Positions 9,374-18,205 of a stretch of 64,000 nucleotides of DNA are shown here, in pieces. The stretch lies in assembly GCF_025685685.1 (NCBI RefSeq), contig NZ_JAGSYH010000005.1:310001-374000 (forward strand). Direction: 5' to 3'. The position numbers and the translations under genes are program-made. The notes below the pieces were generated by a model that was given only the letters and a program-made list of their open reading frames with translations, made no database searches and was not told the DNA's origin. Numbering within the stretch: the stretch's first letter is position 1; every line of letters begins with the position of its first letter. The stretch comes from Acidicapsa dinghuensis (GTDB lineage Bacteria; Acidobacteriota; Terriglobia; Terriglobales; Acidobacteriaceae).

Positions 9374-9497
9374 TACATCGAACGAATAGGTCTTCCGCCA
9401 GAATTCTTTGGCCAGGAGAAAGACACGCTCCGAATTGAGTGATTTAGACACTCGCCGCATCTAAGCTGTAGTTCGATCGAGAAAGGCATTGGAAACC

Positions 9498-10325
9498 ATG
9501 ACAGGGCAGATGTTCGGATCTCGCATTCGGCTCATCACTCAGAAGAAGAGCTTTGTTTCGACACCTTTGCTACTGGCGTTGGTGGTTATCGCGTGCATGG
9601 CTTTCCGATTTTCGTCGCAGGCTCAGGACGACCCGGCACACGCCATCATGGACCTGGCCAATCAGACACGCAGCGAGGCTGGCCTTCAACCGTTGCAATG
9701 GGATCAAGCTCTCGCAATGGCCGCACAGGCACATGCCGAGCGCATGGCTCGCGAAGGACAGCTTTCTCATCAATATCCGGAAGAGCCCAGCCTGCCAGAG
9801 CGCGCAGCCAGTGCCGGAGCGCACTTCAGCCTGATTGAGGAAAACATCGCCATGGCCGACTCACCTCATCGCGTCCATGATTCATGGATGCATTCGCCCG
9901 ACCATCACGATAATTTGATGAATTCCCGTATCAATCGCATTGGCGTCGGTGCCGTCCGCGCACACGGCTACCTGTTTGTGGTCGCGGATTACTCTCAGGG
10001 TGTCGATGCCGAATCGTTTAACCAAGTGGAAACAAGTGTAGCTCATGTGCTGGCGGCTCAAGGCCTGCGCATCAAGGTCGACGGCACTCAGGACGCTCGT
10101 GCCTATTGCCAGAGTGATGAAGCCGCACAAGCTCGCCACATCTTTGCCCGCTTCCTCATGCGATGGCAGGGGCCCGATGTTACGCAATTACCCAAACCGC
10201 TTCAACAACGTATCGCCAGCGGAGTCTTTCATGAGGCAGCTGTCGGCGCCTGCGCACCGCAGGGCGACGGTGGCTCCAACCAACCGGTATTCAGTGGGAA
10301 TCGGGTGGCTGTCCTGCTCTATTGA
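9498..10325 (+). CDS. Secreted CAP-domain (SCP/PR1-like) protein, second copy
   Basis: Paralogue of the preceding gene (275 residues). It has a transmembrane/signal segment at about residues 20-42 (FVSTPLLLALVVIACMAF) and a CAP domain with IMDLANQTRSEAGL, LQWDQALAMAAQAHAERMA, SAGAHFSLIEENIAMA and WMHSPDHHDNLMNSRINRIGVG. Both copies also share a C-terminal extension ending in VAVLLY or MAVLLY and a FLMRWQGP/ILRWQGP block, which is not part of the core CAP domain. The TTG at 9489 is an alternative start three codons upstream; ATG 9498 is preferred. Confidence 0.85.
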   Translation: MTGQMFGSRIRLITQKKSFVSTPLLLALVVIACMAFRFSSQAQDDPAHAIMDLANQTRSEAGLQPLQWDQALAMAAQAHAERMAREGQLSHQYPEEPSLPERAASAGAHFSLIEENIAMADSPHRVHDSWMHSPDHHDNLMNSRINRIGVGAVRAHGYLFVVADYSQGVDAESFNQVETSVAHVLAAQGLRIKVDGTQDARAYCQSDEAAQARHIFARFLMRWQGPDVTQLPKPLQQRIASGVFHEAAVGACAPQGDGGSNQPVFSGNRVAVLLY

Positions 10326-10436
10326 GAAACCCAGGCAGCTTCAATCGACCGGGAGTAGGGCAAAACTCGTGCGGCTTTGACGCAAATCCGCAGCCTTTGG
10401 TATCTTCATAAGAGGCAAAGCAAGAGCGGCACACAT

Positions 10437-10985
<549 letters not shown>

Positions 10986-11567
10986 TTAGTTGGCTGGGCG
11001 AGAGCCGGCGACAAGGATATCTACCAGTCGCCTCGCGCTCTGCTGCCAGTCGCCGCCGGCACCCACATAGGAAACGCCAATCACGGCCCGAAGTAGATCG
11101 GAAGCGTCAACATCTCTGCGCACTTCGCCGCTTTTTTTCGCGCGCTTCACCAACTCTTCGATTGCTCCCTGGACCAGGCTGCGAGAACCCTCATACAGCT
11201 TGGAAGGGCCTCCTGCGACGCTGTTAAGCGCCGGGGCAATGATGTGTTTTGCCGCGACGTAATCGACAAACAGCAACAACCAGGCACGCAGTGCCTCAAC
11301 CGGGGATATCGTGGCGGCAAACCCGTGCGCTGCTGCGGCCAGTTTTTCCACCTCGCTGCGATAAACCGCTTCGATCAACGCATCCCGTGTAGGGAAATGG
11401 CGATACAGGGTACCGGCCCCGACCCCCGCCTGCTTGGCGATGTCATCCAGGCTGGTGGTCGCGCCGTAGCGCGTAAAAGCCCCCTTCGCCACCTCGAGAA
11501 TTCGCTCACGGTTGCGAAGCGCATCTGTGCGCGGTTTTCGGGCAGGCTGTGAACTCTTTTTCTTCAT
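10986..11567 (-). CDS. TetR/AcrR-family transcriptional regulator
   Basis: Cytosolic one-component repressor, 193 residues. The N-terminal TetR HTH is clear (RERILEVAKGAFTRYGATTSLDDIAKQAGVGAGTLYRHFPTRDALIEAV, residues about 20-70, cited in pieces); the C-terminal ligand domain is helical and of unknown specificity. Divergent from two SDR genes, with a perfect inverted repeat in the shared promoter region (11583-11603), so it most likely controls itself and the SDR pair. Confidence 0.93.
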   Translation of the reverse strand: MKKKSSQPARKPRTDALRNRERILEVAKGAFTRYGATTSLDDIAKQAGVGAGTLYRHFPTRDALIEAVYRSEVEKLAAAAHGFAATISPVEALRAWLLLFVDYVAAKHIIAPALNSVAGGPSKLYEGSRSLVQGAIEELVKRAKKSGEVRRDVDASDLLRAVIGVSYVGAGGDWQQSARRLVDILVAGSRPAN

Positions 11568-11582
11568 CTCAAAACTTCTTGC

Positions 11583-11641
11583 AACCGGAGATAGTCTCCG
11601 GTTATCTATTCACCTGGAGACTGTCCCCGTTTTAAACGGGG
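11583..11641. promoter_or_regulatory. Putative TetR operator pair and palindrome
   Basis: Between the divergent TetR and SDR genes: perfect inverted repeat with 9-bp arms AACCGGAGA (11583-11591) and TCTCCGGTT (11595-11603), 3-nt centre TAG; a second related site GGAGACTGTCCCC (11616-11628); and overlapping it a perfect palindrome CCCCGTTT-T-AAACGGGG (11625-11641). The first two share the pattern GGAGA-N3-TCYCC, as expected for TetR dimers. Role is inferred from position and symmetry. Confidence 0.7.
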
Positions 11642-11689
11642 CCTCGGCCGTTCGTCAATTGTGATGCTAAGGAGCTCAGGCAAATTCCC

Positions 11690-12595
11690 ATGCGAGTGTT
11701 TGTAACAGGTTCTACAGGGTTCATCGGTTCCAGGATCGTCCCGGAACTTATCAGCGCAGGCCACCAGGTGCTCGGTCTTGCGCGCAGCGATGCGGGCGCA
11801 CAGTCTCTTGTCGCCGCCGGGGCTCAGGTACAGCACGGCGATCTGGAAGATCTGGAAAGCCTGCGCAATGGAGCTGCCGCATCTGACGCCGTGATTCACA
11901 CAGCTTTTCGGCACTTTCAGCATTTTCGAGACGATTGGACGAGATTCGCGGAGAACTGCGAAGTGGACAAACGCGCAATCGAAGTCATCGGCGCAGTGCT
12001 CCAGGGTTCCAGCCGTCGGTTCATCGTCACTTCTGGTGTTGGAGAGGCACAGGGCCGCGCAGCCACCGAAGATGATCCACCGATTCCGACTTCGGCCCGG
12101 TATCCTCGCGCGTCGGAGGCGACAGCTGCTGCGCTCCTCGAGCGCGGCGTGCATGCCTCCGTGATGCGCCTGCCGCAGGTCCACGACACGGTAAAACAGG
12201 GCCTCATTACCCCGCTGGTAGCGATAGCGCGTACGAAGGGCGTCTCAGCGTACGTTGGCGAGGGACTCAACCGCTGGCCCGCCGCCCATGTAACGGATGT
12301 CGCCCGTCTTTACCGGTTGGCCCTGGAAAAGGGTCAACCCGGAGCCCGGTATCACGCGGTCGCAGAAGATGGAGTGCCGTTGAAAGACATTGCCGCCGCC
12401 ATCGGACACGGGCTGAGCGTGCCGGTCATTTCTATCTCACTGGAGCAGGCCCAGGAGCATTTTGGCTTCCTTGGATTCTTCGCGGGGTGGGACGCTCAGA
12501 CTTCGAGCACGCAGACCCGCGCAACGCTCGGATGGAACCCCAGCGGTCCTGACCTCCTCACCGATCTCAGAAACATGCGTTATGCGCAGGACTGA
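11690..12595 (+). CDS. Extended-SDR NAD(P)-dependent epimerase/dehydratase-like protein
   Basis: A 301-residue Rossmann protein with the N-terminal nucleotide-binding motif TGSTGFIGS (GxxGxxG) and the HGDLEDLES acid region. The classic YxxxK pair is not evident: the equivalent position reads YPRASEATAAALLERG, as in an atypical SDR branch, so the reaction is uncertain. AAGGAG lies upstream of the ATG. First gene of a likely two-gene operon opposite the TetR regulator. Confidence 0.87.
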   Translation: MRVFVTGSTGFIGSRIVPELISAGHQVLGLARSDAGAQSLVAAGAQVQHGDLEDLESLRNGAAASDAVIHTAFRHFQHFRDDWTRFAENCEVDKRAIEVIGAVLQGSSRRFIVTSGVGEAQGRAATEDDPPIPTSARYPRASEATAAALLERGVHASVMRLPQVHDTVKQGLITPLVAIARTKGVSAYVGEGLNRWPAAHVTDVARLYRLALEKGQPGARYHAVAEDGVPLKDIAAAIGHGLSVPVISISLEQAQEHFGFLGFFAGWDAQTSSTQTRATLGWNPSGPDLLTDLRNMRYAQD

Positions 12596-12658
12596 ATTCA
12601 GGCTGAAAGACACTGCGTACGAGCCAAACACAACTCAGCCAATTTGAGAGGAATCAAT

Positions 12659-13534
12659 ATGAAGAAAACATGGTTTATCACGGGCGCTTCGCGTGGGTTT
12701 GGCCGTATCTGGGCCGAGGCCGCCCTGAAGCGCGGGGACAAAGTTACGGCTACGGCGCGCAAGCTAGACGATGTCGCTGATCTGAAGGACCGCTTCGGAG
12801 ACGCGGTTCTGCCAATGGCCCTCGACGTGACCAATCCGGAGCAGGTGCCTCAGGTCATTCAGCAGGCCCACGCGCACTTCGGCAGGTTGGATGTTCTCGT
12901 CAACAACGCCGGAACAAGCCTTTTCGCGGCCACAGAGGAGGCGAGCGACGAGCAGATCCGTAACCTGTTCGACGCGAACTACCTCGGAATGGTCCGGGTG
13001 CTGCGAGCGGCTCTGCCTCTGTTGCGGAGGCAAGGGAGCGGCCACATACTCGGAGTTTCGAGCGGTCTGGGGATCACGGCGCTGCCGCTCATCGGCTTCT
13101 ACTGTGCCACAAAATGGGCAGTGGAAGCTCTGCACGAATCAGTTGCGCAGGAGGTGAGACCTTTCGGCATCAAGGTAACACTGGTTGAGCCTGGAGCTTA
13201 CGCAACCGAATTCGGCAAATCTGCACAGATCGCAGATGCTCTGGAACCTTACGCTGAATTTCGGAAACAGTTTCTGACTCGCCTTGCCAACCTGGAACGT
13301 GGCGACCCGGAGGCAACTGCAGAGGCCCTCCTCAAACTTGTCGACACGAACGATCCGCCACTGCGACTCGGACTGGGCAACTCGATTTTGCCGAGAGCAC
13401 GGGAGGCGTATCGAGAGCGCCTGGCAACGTGGCAAGCGTGGGAGGCTGTGTCGAATGCGGCCATGGGTGAACCAAAGAAATCCTCAACAGAGTGGATCGA
13501 GCAACTGGCACACGGAACTTCAGGTCAGGCATGA
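12659..13534 (+). CDS. Classical SDR oxidoreductase
   Basis: NAD(P)-dependent short-chain dehydrogenase/reductase, 291 residues, cytosolic. Seen: TGASRGFGR cofactor motif, NNAG (VLVNNAGTS), catalytic S in VSSGLG and YCATK (YxxxK). The PG motif region reads LVEPGAYATEFG. ATG 12659 is preceded by GAGAGGA with a 6-nt spacing; an upstream TTG (12644) lacks support. It follows the atypical SDR gene by about 60 nt and is presumably under the same TetR regulator. Substrate unknown. Confidence 0.92.
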   Translation: MKKTWFITGASRGFGRIWAEAALKRGDKVTATARKLDDVADLKDRFGDAVLPMALDVTNPEQVPQVIQQAHAHFGRLDVLVNNAGTSLFAATEEASDEQIRNLFDANYLGMVRVLRAALPLLRRQGSGHILGVSSGLGITALPLIGFYCATKWAVEALHESVAQEVRPFGIKVTLVEPGAYATEFGKSAQIADALEPYAEFRKQFLTRLANLERGDPEATAEALLKLVDTNDPPLRLGLGNSILPRAREAYRERLATWQAWEAVSNAAMGEPKKSSTEWIEQLAHGTSGQA

Positions 13535-13673
13535 TGCTGCGGATGAGTCGCTCATCGCAGCAGGCGAGACGAAGTTGACTAAGGCTCATCAGCAATGATC
13601 AGAGGCGACGCGAAAGCGAACACTGAACGTGTGGTAAACAACGGAGGAGACTGAATCGTGCGATCGTGCCGGT

Positions 13674-14473
13674 TTGCGTACTACCGATTGTCCTCTGGAG
13701 AGCCCTTCTACAATGAATTGCGGGTTCGCGCTCTCGGTTATGCCCATACGCCAGCCAGCCCGACCAAACCTAAGGCGCAATCAGGCCGAAGATCTCTCAC
13801 TGCCCCGAAATGCGCGTCATGTCCTGATTGTGGCCGTTCCGCCTATGAGGACGCTCGACCTATTCGGTCCTGCAGAGGTGTTTGGTGACGCGAATTGGTT
13901 GCAAGGCGGAGATTCGGCATATAGAGTCAACATCATTTCGGCCTGCGCCGACCGCGTGGTTTCCAATCATCTCGGCACACCCGTGCATACGGATCGGACA
14001 TTCCAGGAGCATCAAGGACCGATCGATACACTCCTCGTCGCGGGATGCATGGGTCCGCGCAAGCTGCACTATGAATCGGGATTTTTGGACTGGCTCAGAT
14101 TGCAGAGCTCCCGTAGTCGACGGTTCGGTTCGATCTGTACTGGCGCGTTTGTCCTGGCAAAGGCCGGCCTTCTCGACGGACGGCGCGCAACCACTTATTG
14201 GAATTGGGCAATATCATCAGCGCGGCTGGAGTCACGGCAGAGTTGGATGCCGCTCTTGCTTTGGTAGCTCTTCTGCGCGGAGACACAGCTGAGCAGGAGA
14301 TTCAGCTTGCCATTGAGTATGCGCCGAACCCCATCTTTACTTGCGGAACCCCGGAGAGCGCACCCACCGAGGTACTCGGGAGCTTTCACAAGAAGTACGA
14401 GCCGATCGGAACCGCAAGGGAGACGGAGGCAGTACGGTATGCCTCAGGCGGCACGCGCTCGTCTTCGCGTTGA
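13674..14473 (+). pseudogene. Broken DJ-1/PfpI-family gene (GlxA or isonitrile-hydratase-like)
   Basis: The first frame (to about 14200) encodes a DJ-1/PfpI domain: HVLIVAVPPMRTLDLFGPAEVFGDAN, LLVAGC, GSICTGAFVLAKAGLLDGRRATTYW. The family then has roughly 20 linker residues before a GN-x-I-T-x-x-GVTA motif; here that motif appears at once but in another frame (GNIISAAGVTAELDAALALVALL, from about 14210), and continues with EYAPNPIFTCGTPESAPTEV, like isonitrile hydratases. So an internal deletion with a frame change broke the gene; no AraC HTH follows. Alternatively two related genes were fused. Lies between two regulator/SDR units. Confidence 0.75.
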
Positions 14474-14551
14474 TCGGCGATTCCTGTCACTCTTACGAAC
14501 ACAGGCTGCTTCCGTCAGTCCATATTCTCGAGGCGCATTGCGCCCCAGAGC

Positions 14552-15145
14552 TTATCTTTCAACGCCGAGATGTCTAAGCGCGACCTCTGCCGTTCGCTTC
14601 AGTTCGGCCCTCGTTGATCCATTCGCGGCCTGAATGGCAAGACCGCTGAGAAGCGAAGAGAGATATCTCGTATAGTCATCGATGTTCTCGCCTTTGGGAA
14701 ACTCTCCAGCTTTTCGCGCTCTGAGGAGACGATCTTTGATGGCTGACTCGTTTTGCAGGCGCATCTCTCGCATCAGGAGCTTTGCGGATTCGGTATCCGT
14801 GCCGCAGGAGATAGCGCCTGTGAGCGTGAAGCAACTCGAAGGATGCTCCTTAGAACCGAGAAACTCAACCGTGTTATCGAATGCCGCAAGAATGAAACCC
14901 TGGAAGGTAGGCTGCTCGAGCGCCTTCACCATGTATTGCGCCGGCACGTCTGCGTACCGTTTGGCCGCAAGCGCGAAGAGCTCCTGCTTGTCGCCGAAGG
15001 CAGCGTAGATGCTCGACGGGTGAATGCCCATGGCCTGAGACAGGTCCGCCATGGATGTTCCCTCGTAGCCGCGCTCCCAAAAAAGTCGCATCGCTACATC
15101 CAAAGCCGCCTCTTTGTCGAACTCAGCTGGCCTTCCGAGTTTCAC
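14552..15145 (-). CDS. TetR/AcrR-family transcriptional regulator
   Basis: 197-residue repressor with a typical HTH (residues about 10-55: EAALDVAMRLFWERGYEGTS, MADLSQAMGIHPSSIYAAFG, DKQELF) and a TetR_C domain with SCFTLTGAIS, resembling regulators that control oxidoreductase genes. Divergent from the SDR/Old-Yellow-Enzyme pair, with a tandem 21-bp repeat in the shared promoter region. Confidence 0.93.
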   Translation of the reverse strand: MKLGRPAEFDKEAALDVAMRLFWERGYEGTSMADLSQAMGIHPSSIYAAFGDKQELFALAAKRYADVPAQYMVKALEQPTFQGFILAAFDNTVEFLGSKEHPSSCFTLTGAISCGTDTESAKLLMREMRLQNESAIKDRLLRARKAGEFPKGENIDDYTRYLSSLLSGLAIQAANGSTRAELKRTAEVALRHLGVER

Positions 15146-15216
15146 CTGGATCTTCCTCGCACTTCTTTCATTTTAGATTCGGAAATCGTGAATCCGATGC
15201 ACCCGGAGGCACATCT

Positions 15217-15258
15217 GTAACGACTGTTCGACAATATGTAACGATCGCTCGATAATGT
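15217..15258. repeat. Tandem 21-bp direct repeat, putative operator
   Basis: Two adjacent 21-bp units (15217-15237 and 15238-15258) agree at 16 of 21 positions; both begin GTAACGA and contain TCGAYAAT. A 21-bp period equals two helical turns, so two regulator dimers would bind the same DNA face. Located between the divergent TetR and SDR genes, hence a likely TetR operator (inference). Confidence 0.6.
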
Positions 15259-15306
15259 GCACGACGAACAGATGACATGATACGAGCTCACAAAAAGGAG
15301 AACTTC

Positions 15307-16053
15307 ATGGGTGCACTCGAAGGAAAGGTGGCAGTCGTCACCGGTGGCAACAGTGGAATTGGTTTCGCCACGGCGAAGCGATTCGTCGATGAAGGAGCGT
15401 ACGTCTTCATTGCAGCGCGCCGGCAAGTAGAACTGGATCGGGCAGCGGCCGCAATCGGCAGGAACGTCACGACCGTAGTGGGAGATCTTTCGAAACTTGA
15501 AGATATCGATCGCATCGTCGCCGCAGTGAAAGCGGATAAAGGCGTTGTGGACATCATTGTCTCCAACGCAGGTTTCACTGAGCAGGCTTCACTCGACACC
15601 CTCACACCTGAGCATTTCGATAAGACTTTTAATCTTATGGCGCGCGCTCCGGTCTTTCTGGTGCAGAAGCTGTTGCCGCTGATGAGCCGTGGTGGATCGA
15701 TCATCCTGGTCAGCTCCGCAATGCATGTCATGGGAATTCCGAACCATACGGCCTACGCTGCGACCAAAGCAGCAACCCGTTCCTACGCACGCACTTGGGC
15801 TGCCGAGTTCAAGGCCCGCGGCATTCGTGTCAACACGCTCAGCCCGGGCGTGACTGACACTCCGATTCTCGACTCCCAGTCGGAAATCAAGGGGCGGGAC
15901 GAAGTGGTGAAGATGTATCTGAACATAATCCCCATCGGTCGTCTCGCACAGGCCGTGGAAATTGCGAATGCGGCCGTTTTTCTTGGATCTGAGCAGAGTT
16001 CTTATGTGACCGGCGCGGATCTGATGGCAGACGGTGGCGTCGGTCAGGTGTGA
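15307..16053 (+). CDS. SDR-family oxidoreductase (FabG-like)
   Basis: 248-residue NAD(P)-dependent short-chain dehydrogenase. Motifs: TGGNSGIG cofactor loop, SNAG (in place of NNAG), catalytic VSSAM serine region, YAATK (YxxxK) and SPGVTDTP. ATG 15307 has AAGGAG 6 nt upstream. Close paralogue of the SDR at 19308: both begin MG-LEGKVAVVTGGNSGIG and share IGRNVTTV-GD. Divergent from TetR and followed, after a 240-nt gap, by an Old Yellow Enzyme, suggesting carbonyl or enone detoxification. Confidence 0.93.
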   Translation: MGALEGKVAVVTGGNSGIGFATAKRFVDEGAYVFIAARRQVELDRAAAAIGRNVTTVVGDLSKLEDIDRIVAAVKADKGVVDIIVSNAGFTEQASLDTLTPEHFDKTFNLMARAPVFLVQKLLPLMSRGGSIILVSSAMHVMGIPNHTAYAATKAATRSYARTWAAEFKARGIRVNTLSPGVTDTPILDSQSEIKGRDEVVKMYLNIIPIGRLAQAVEIANAAVFLGSEQSSYVTGADLMADGGVGQV

Positions 16054-16234
16054 GGTTTGTCGCTCACGTGAGATCCGGTGAGCGGTAGGACGACAGAGTG
16101 TTCATCTTCGGGTTGCTGCCTTGCTTGGCGCCAGCCGAGAACGTACAGCAGCTTCACTGAATAACTAGCAAACGAGTGGGCTGCAGCCTAAAAAGCAGTC
16201 CAGTTGGTCACATTGACAAAGCTTCCCCGTAGCG

Positions 16235-16263
16235 AAAAAAGCGGACTCACTACGCGAGTCCGC
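16235..16263 (-). terminator. Intrinsic-terminator-like hairpin, minus orientation
   Basis: Perfect 8-bp stem GCGGACTC (16241-16248)/GAGTCCGC (16256-16263) with 7-nt loop; the run AAAAAA at its left side becomes a U tract only when read on the minus strand. No minus-strand gene directly upstream explains it. Confidence 0.45.
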
Positions 16264-16294
16264 AACCCGCCGAATCGGGGCCAGATGGAGTTCT

Positions 16295-17395
16295 ATGAAT
16301 CACCCAATACTGTTCACTCCGATGCAAATCGGCAACTTGAATTTAGCTAACCGGATCGTGATTGCCCCGATGGCACAGTACTCGTCCGAAGACGGGAAGA
16401 TGAACGATTGGCACCTGATGCACCTCGGTCAGCTGGCAAGCTCGGGTGCAGGGTTGTTAACAATTGAAGGAACTGCGGTCAGCCCCGAGGGGCGTACCAC
16501 CTATGCTGACGTCGGGCTCTATTCGGATGAATCCGAGGCCTCTATGGCTCGAGTGCTACTTGGCGTTCGGCGGTGGTCGGACATACCGATTGGGATCCAG
16601 ATCAACCATGCCGGCAGAAAAGGGTCTCGGCAAAAAATGTGGGACGGCGGCACGCAGATTCCGCCCGGCCAGCCAAATGGTTGGAAAACTTATGCCCCGT
16701 CACCGATCGCTTTCGCTGCTTCGGATACATCACCAGTCGCCTTCGACCGCGATGGTCTGGCCGCAATTCGCAATGCCTTCGCGGCCGCAGCGCAACGCGC
16801 CTCACGGCTCGGGCTGGATTTCATTGAGATCCTTGGCGGGCACGGCTATCTGATTCATCAATTCCTCTCGCCTCTCTCGAACCGCAGAGACGACGAGTAT
16901 GGAGGCTCATTGGAAAACCGAATGCGCTTCCCGCTCGAAGTTTTTGAAGCCGTGCGCGCCGCATTTGCGCCTGAACGCCCCGTTACGATGCGAGTATCCG
17001 GAACAGACTGGGTGGAAGGGGGATGGTCGATCGAAGAGACGGTCGCTCTTGTCGAAGCGCTTCAGGCCAGAGGCGCCGCTGCGATCAATGTTTCAAGCGG
17101 CGGTTCGAGTCCATCTGCGCAGATTCCGGTCGGACCCGGCTATCAGCTTCCCCTGGCGCGTGCAGTCAAGCAGGCGACGACGCTGCCGGTCATCGCTGTC
17201 GGCATGATCACCGATTTCGAGCAAGCCGAGTCAATCCTCAGGTCGGGAGATGCCGATCTTATCGCACTCGCTCGGGCCATGCTGTACGACCCTCGCTGGC
17301 CCTGGCACGCTGCCGCTCACTTTGGGACTCAAATCAGAGCGCCAAAGCAGTATCTTCGCTCCCAACCCAATGGCTTGCGAAGTTTGTTCCTTTGA
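16295..17395 (+). CDS. NADH:flavin oxidoreductase, Old Yellow Enzyme family (YqjM/NamA-like)
   Basis: FMN-dependent ene-reductase that reduces activated C=C bonds of enones, nitro compounds and similar electrophiles (family knowledge). 366 residues. Seen: NRIVIAPMAQYSSEDG, IQINHAGRKGS, the hallmark GGHGYLIHQFLSPLSNRR with YGGSLENRMRF, and the C-terminal phosphate-binding region VGMITDFEQAE and DLIALARAMLYDP. This layout is typical of the YqjM subgroup. It is downstream of an SDR that is divergent from a TetR regulator, consistent with a reactive-electrophile response. Confidence 0.95.
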   Translation: MNHPILFTPMQIGNLNLANRIVIAPMAQYSSEDGKMNDWHLMHLGQLASSGAGLLTIEGTAVSPEGRTTYADVGLYSDESEASMARVLLGVRRWSDIPIGIQINHAGRKGSRQKMWDGGTQIPPGQPNGWKTYAPSPIAFAASDTSPVAFDRDGLAAIRNAFAAAAQRASRLGLDFIEILGGHGYLIHQFLSPLSNRRDDEYGGSLENRMRFPLEVFEAVRAAFAPERPVTMRVSGTDWVEGGWSIEETVALVEALQARGAAAINVSSGGSSPSAQIPVGPGYQLPLARAVKQATTLPVIAVGMITDFEQAESILRSGDADLIALARAMLYDPRWPWHAAAHFGTQIRAPKQYLRSQPNGLRSLFL

Positions 17396-17450
17396 CTTCT
17401 GTCCTGCCGCTCAGATGGGCACCAGCCAAACGTACACCATATGGAGTCTT

Positions 17451-18029
17451 ATGATGACCTCTCTTCTCCTGCTTATTGCCTCTACGCTTCTGATTACACA
17501 GTCAGAGGCGGCCGCACCCCAATCTTCGCCAGTCCATGAGTTTCGCAGTCATCCCAATTGGCCTGCCGCACGGCCAAGCGACGTCGGGGCGATCCGTGGG
17601 ATTGTCGAGGCGTTCTTCGACGCTATCTCCACTTCCAAAGGTGAAACACTGGACCGCAGGCGCCTAGAGTCATTGTTCGCGCCAGGTGGAAGAATCGAGA
17701 TACCAATCCAGGCGTCAGATAAGCCGTCTACCGACGCGGTATTTGTGAGTTCCGACGCATACTCTGACATGTCGGATACAGGGACGAAGCATGAAGGCTT
17801 CTTCGACCACCTTATTGCCATGAGGGTGCAACAGTTCAGCATCATGGCTCACGTCTGGGCTTCCTATGAATCTCGCAAGAATCAGAATGATCCGAGACCA
17901 TTTGTCCGGGGTATTAAATCGTTCGAGTTGCTCAATCGTGGAGGACGTTGGTACATCACACAGGTCGCGTGGGTTCGGGAGGACAAGAACAACCCTATTC
18001 CCGCAATTTACATGCACGACAGCCCATAA
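17451..18029 (+). CDS. Secreted SnoaL/NTF2-like protein
   Basis: 192-residue exported protein with signal peptide MMTSLLLLIASTLLITQSEAA and an NTF2-like cone fold signature (VEAFFDAISTSKGE, LESLFAPGGRIEI, WVREDKNNPIPAIYMHD). Function unknown; many such proteins bind small hydrophobic ligands. The frame is open from 17250, but ATG 17451/17454 follows TATGGAGTC and begins the signal peptide. Located about 55 nt after the Old Yellow Enzyme gene, so likely cotranscribed. Confidence 0.75.
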   Translation: MMTSLLLLIASTLLITQSEAAAPQSSPVHEFRSHPNWPAARPSDVGAIRGIVEAFFDAISTSKGETLDRRRLESLFAPGGRIEIPIQASDKPSTDAVFVSSDAYSDMSDTGTKHEGFFDHLIAMRVQQFSIMAHVWASYESRKNQNDPRPFVRGIKSFELLNRGGRWYITQVAWVREDKNNPIPAIYMHDSP

Positions 18030-18205
18030 TGATCTCCGAGAATGACCCGCGTAGCCGTGCGGGAAAACCGCACAGCGGCCGTAGCGGCGGTGTCGTCCGG
18101 ATGCCTCGGACACGCCCGTCGCGGCCTCGATCAGCAGGTTCGAGACGGCTTGCGCAGATAGATCGCGGCAAAGTCAGAATCCTCGACTTCAAATACCTTC
18201 GCCAT

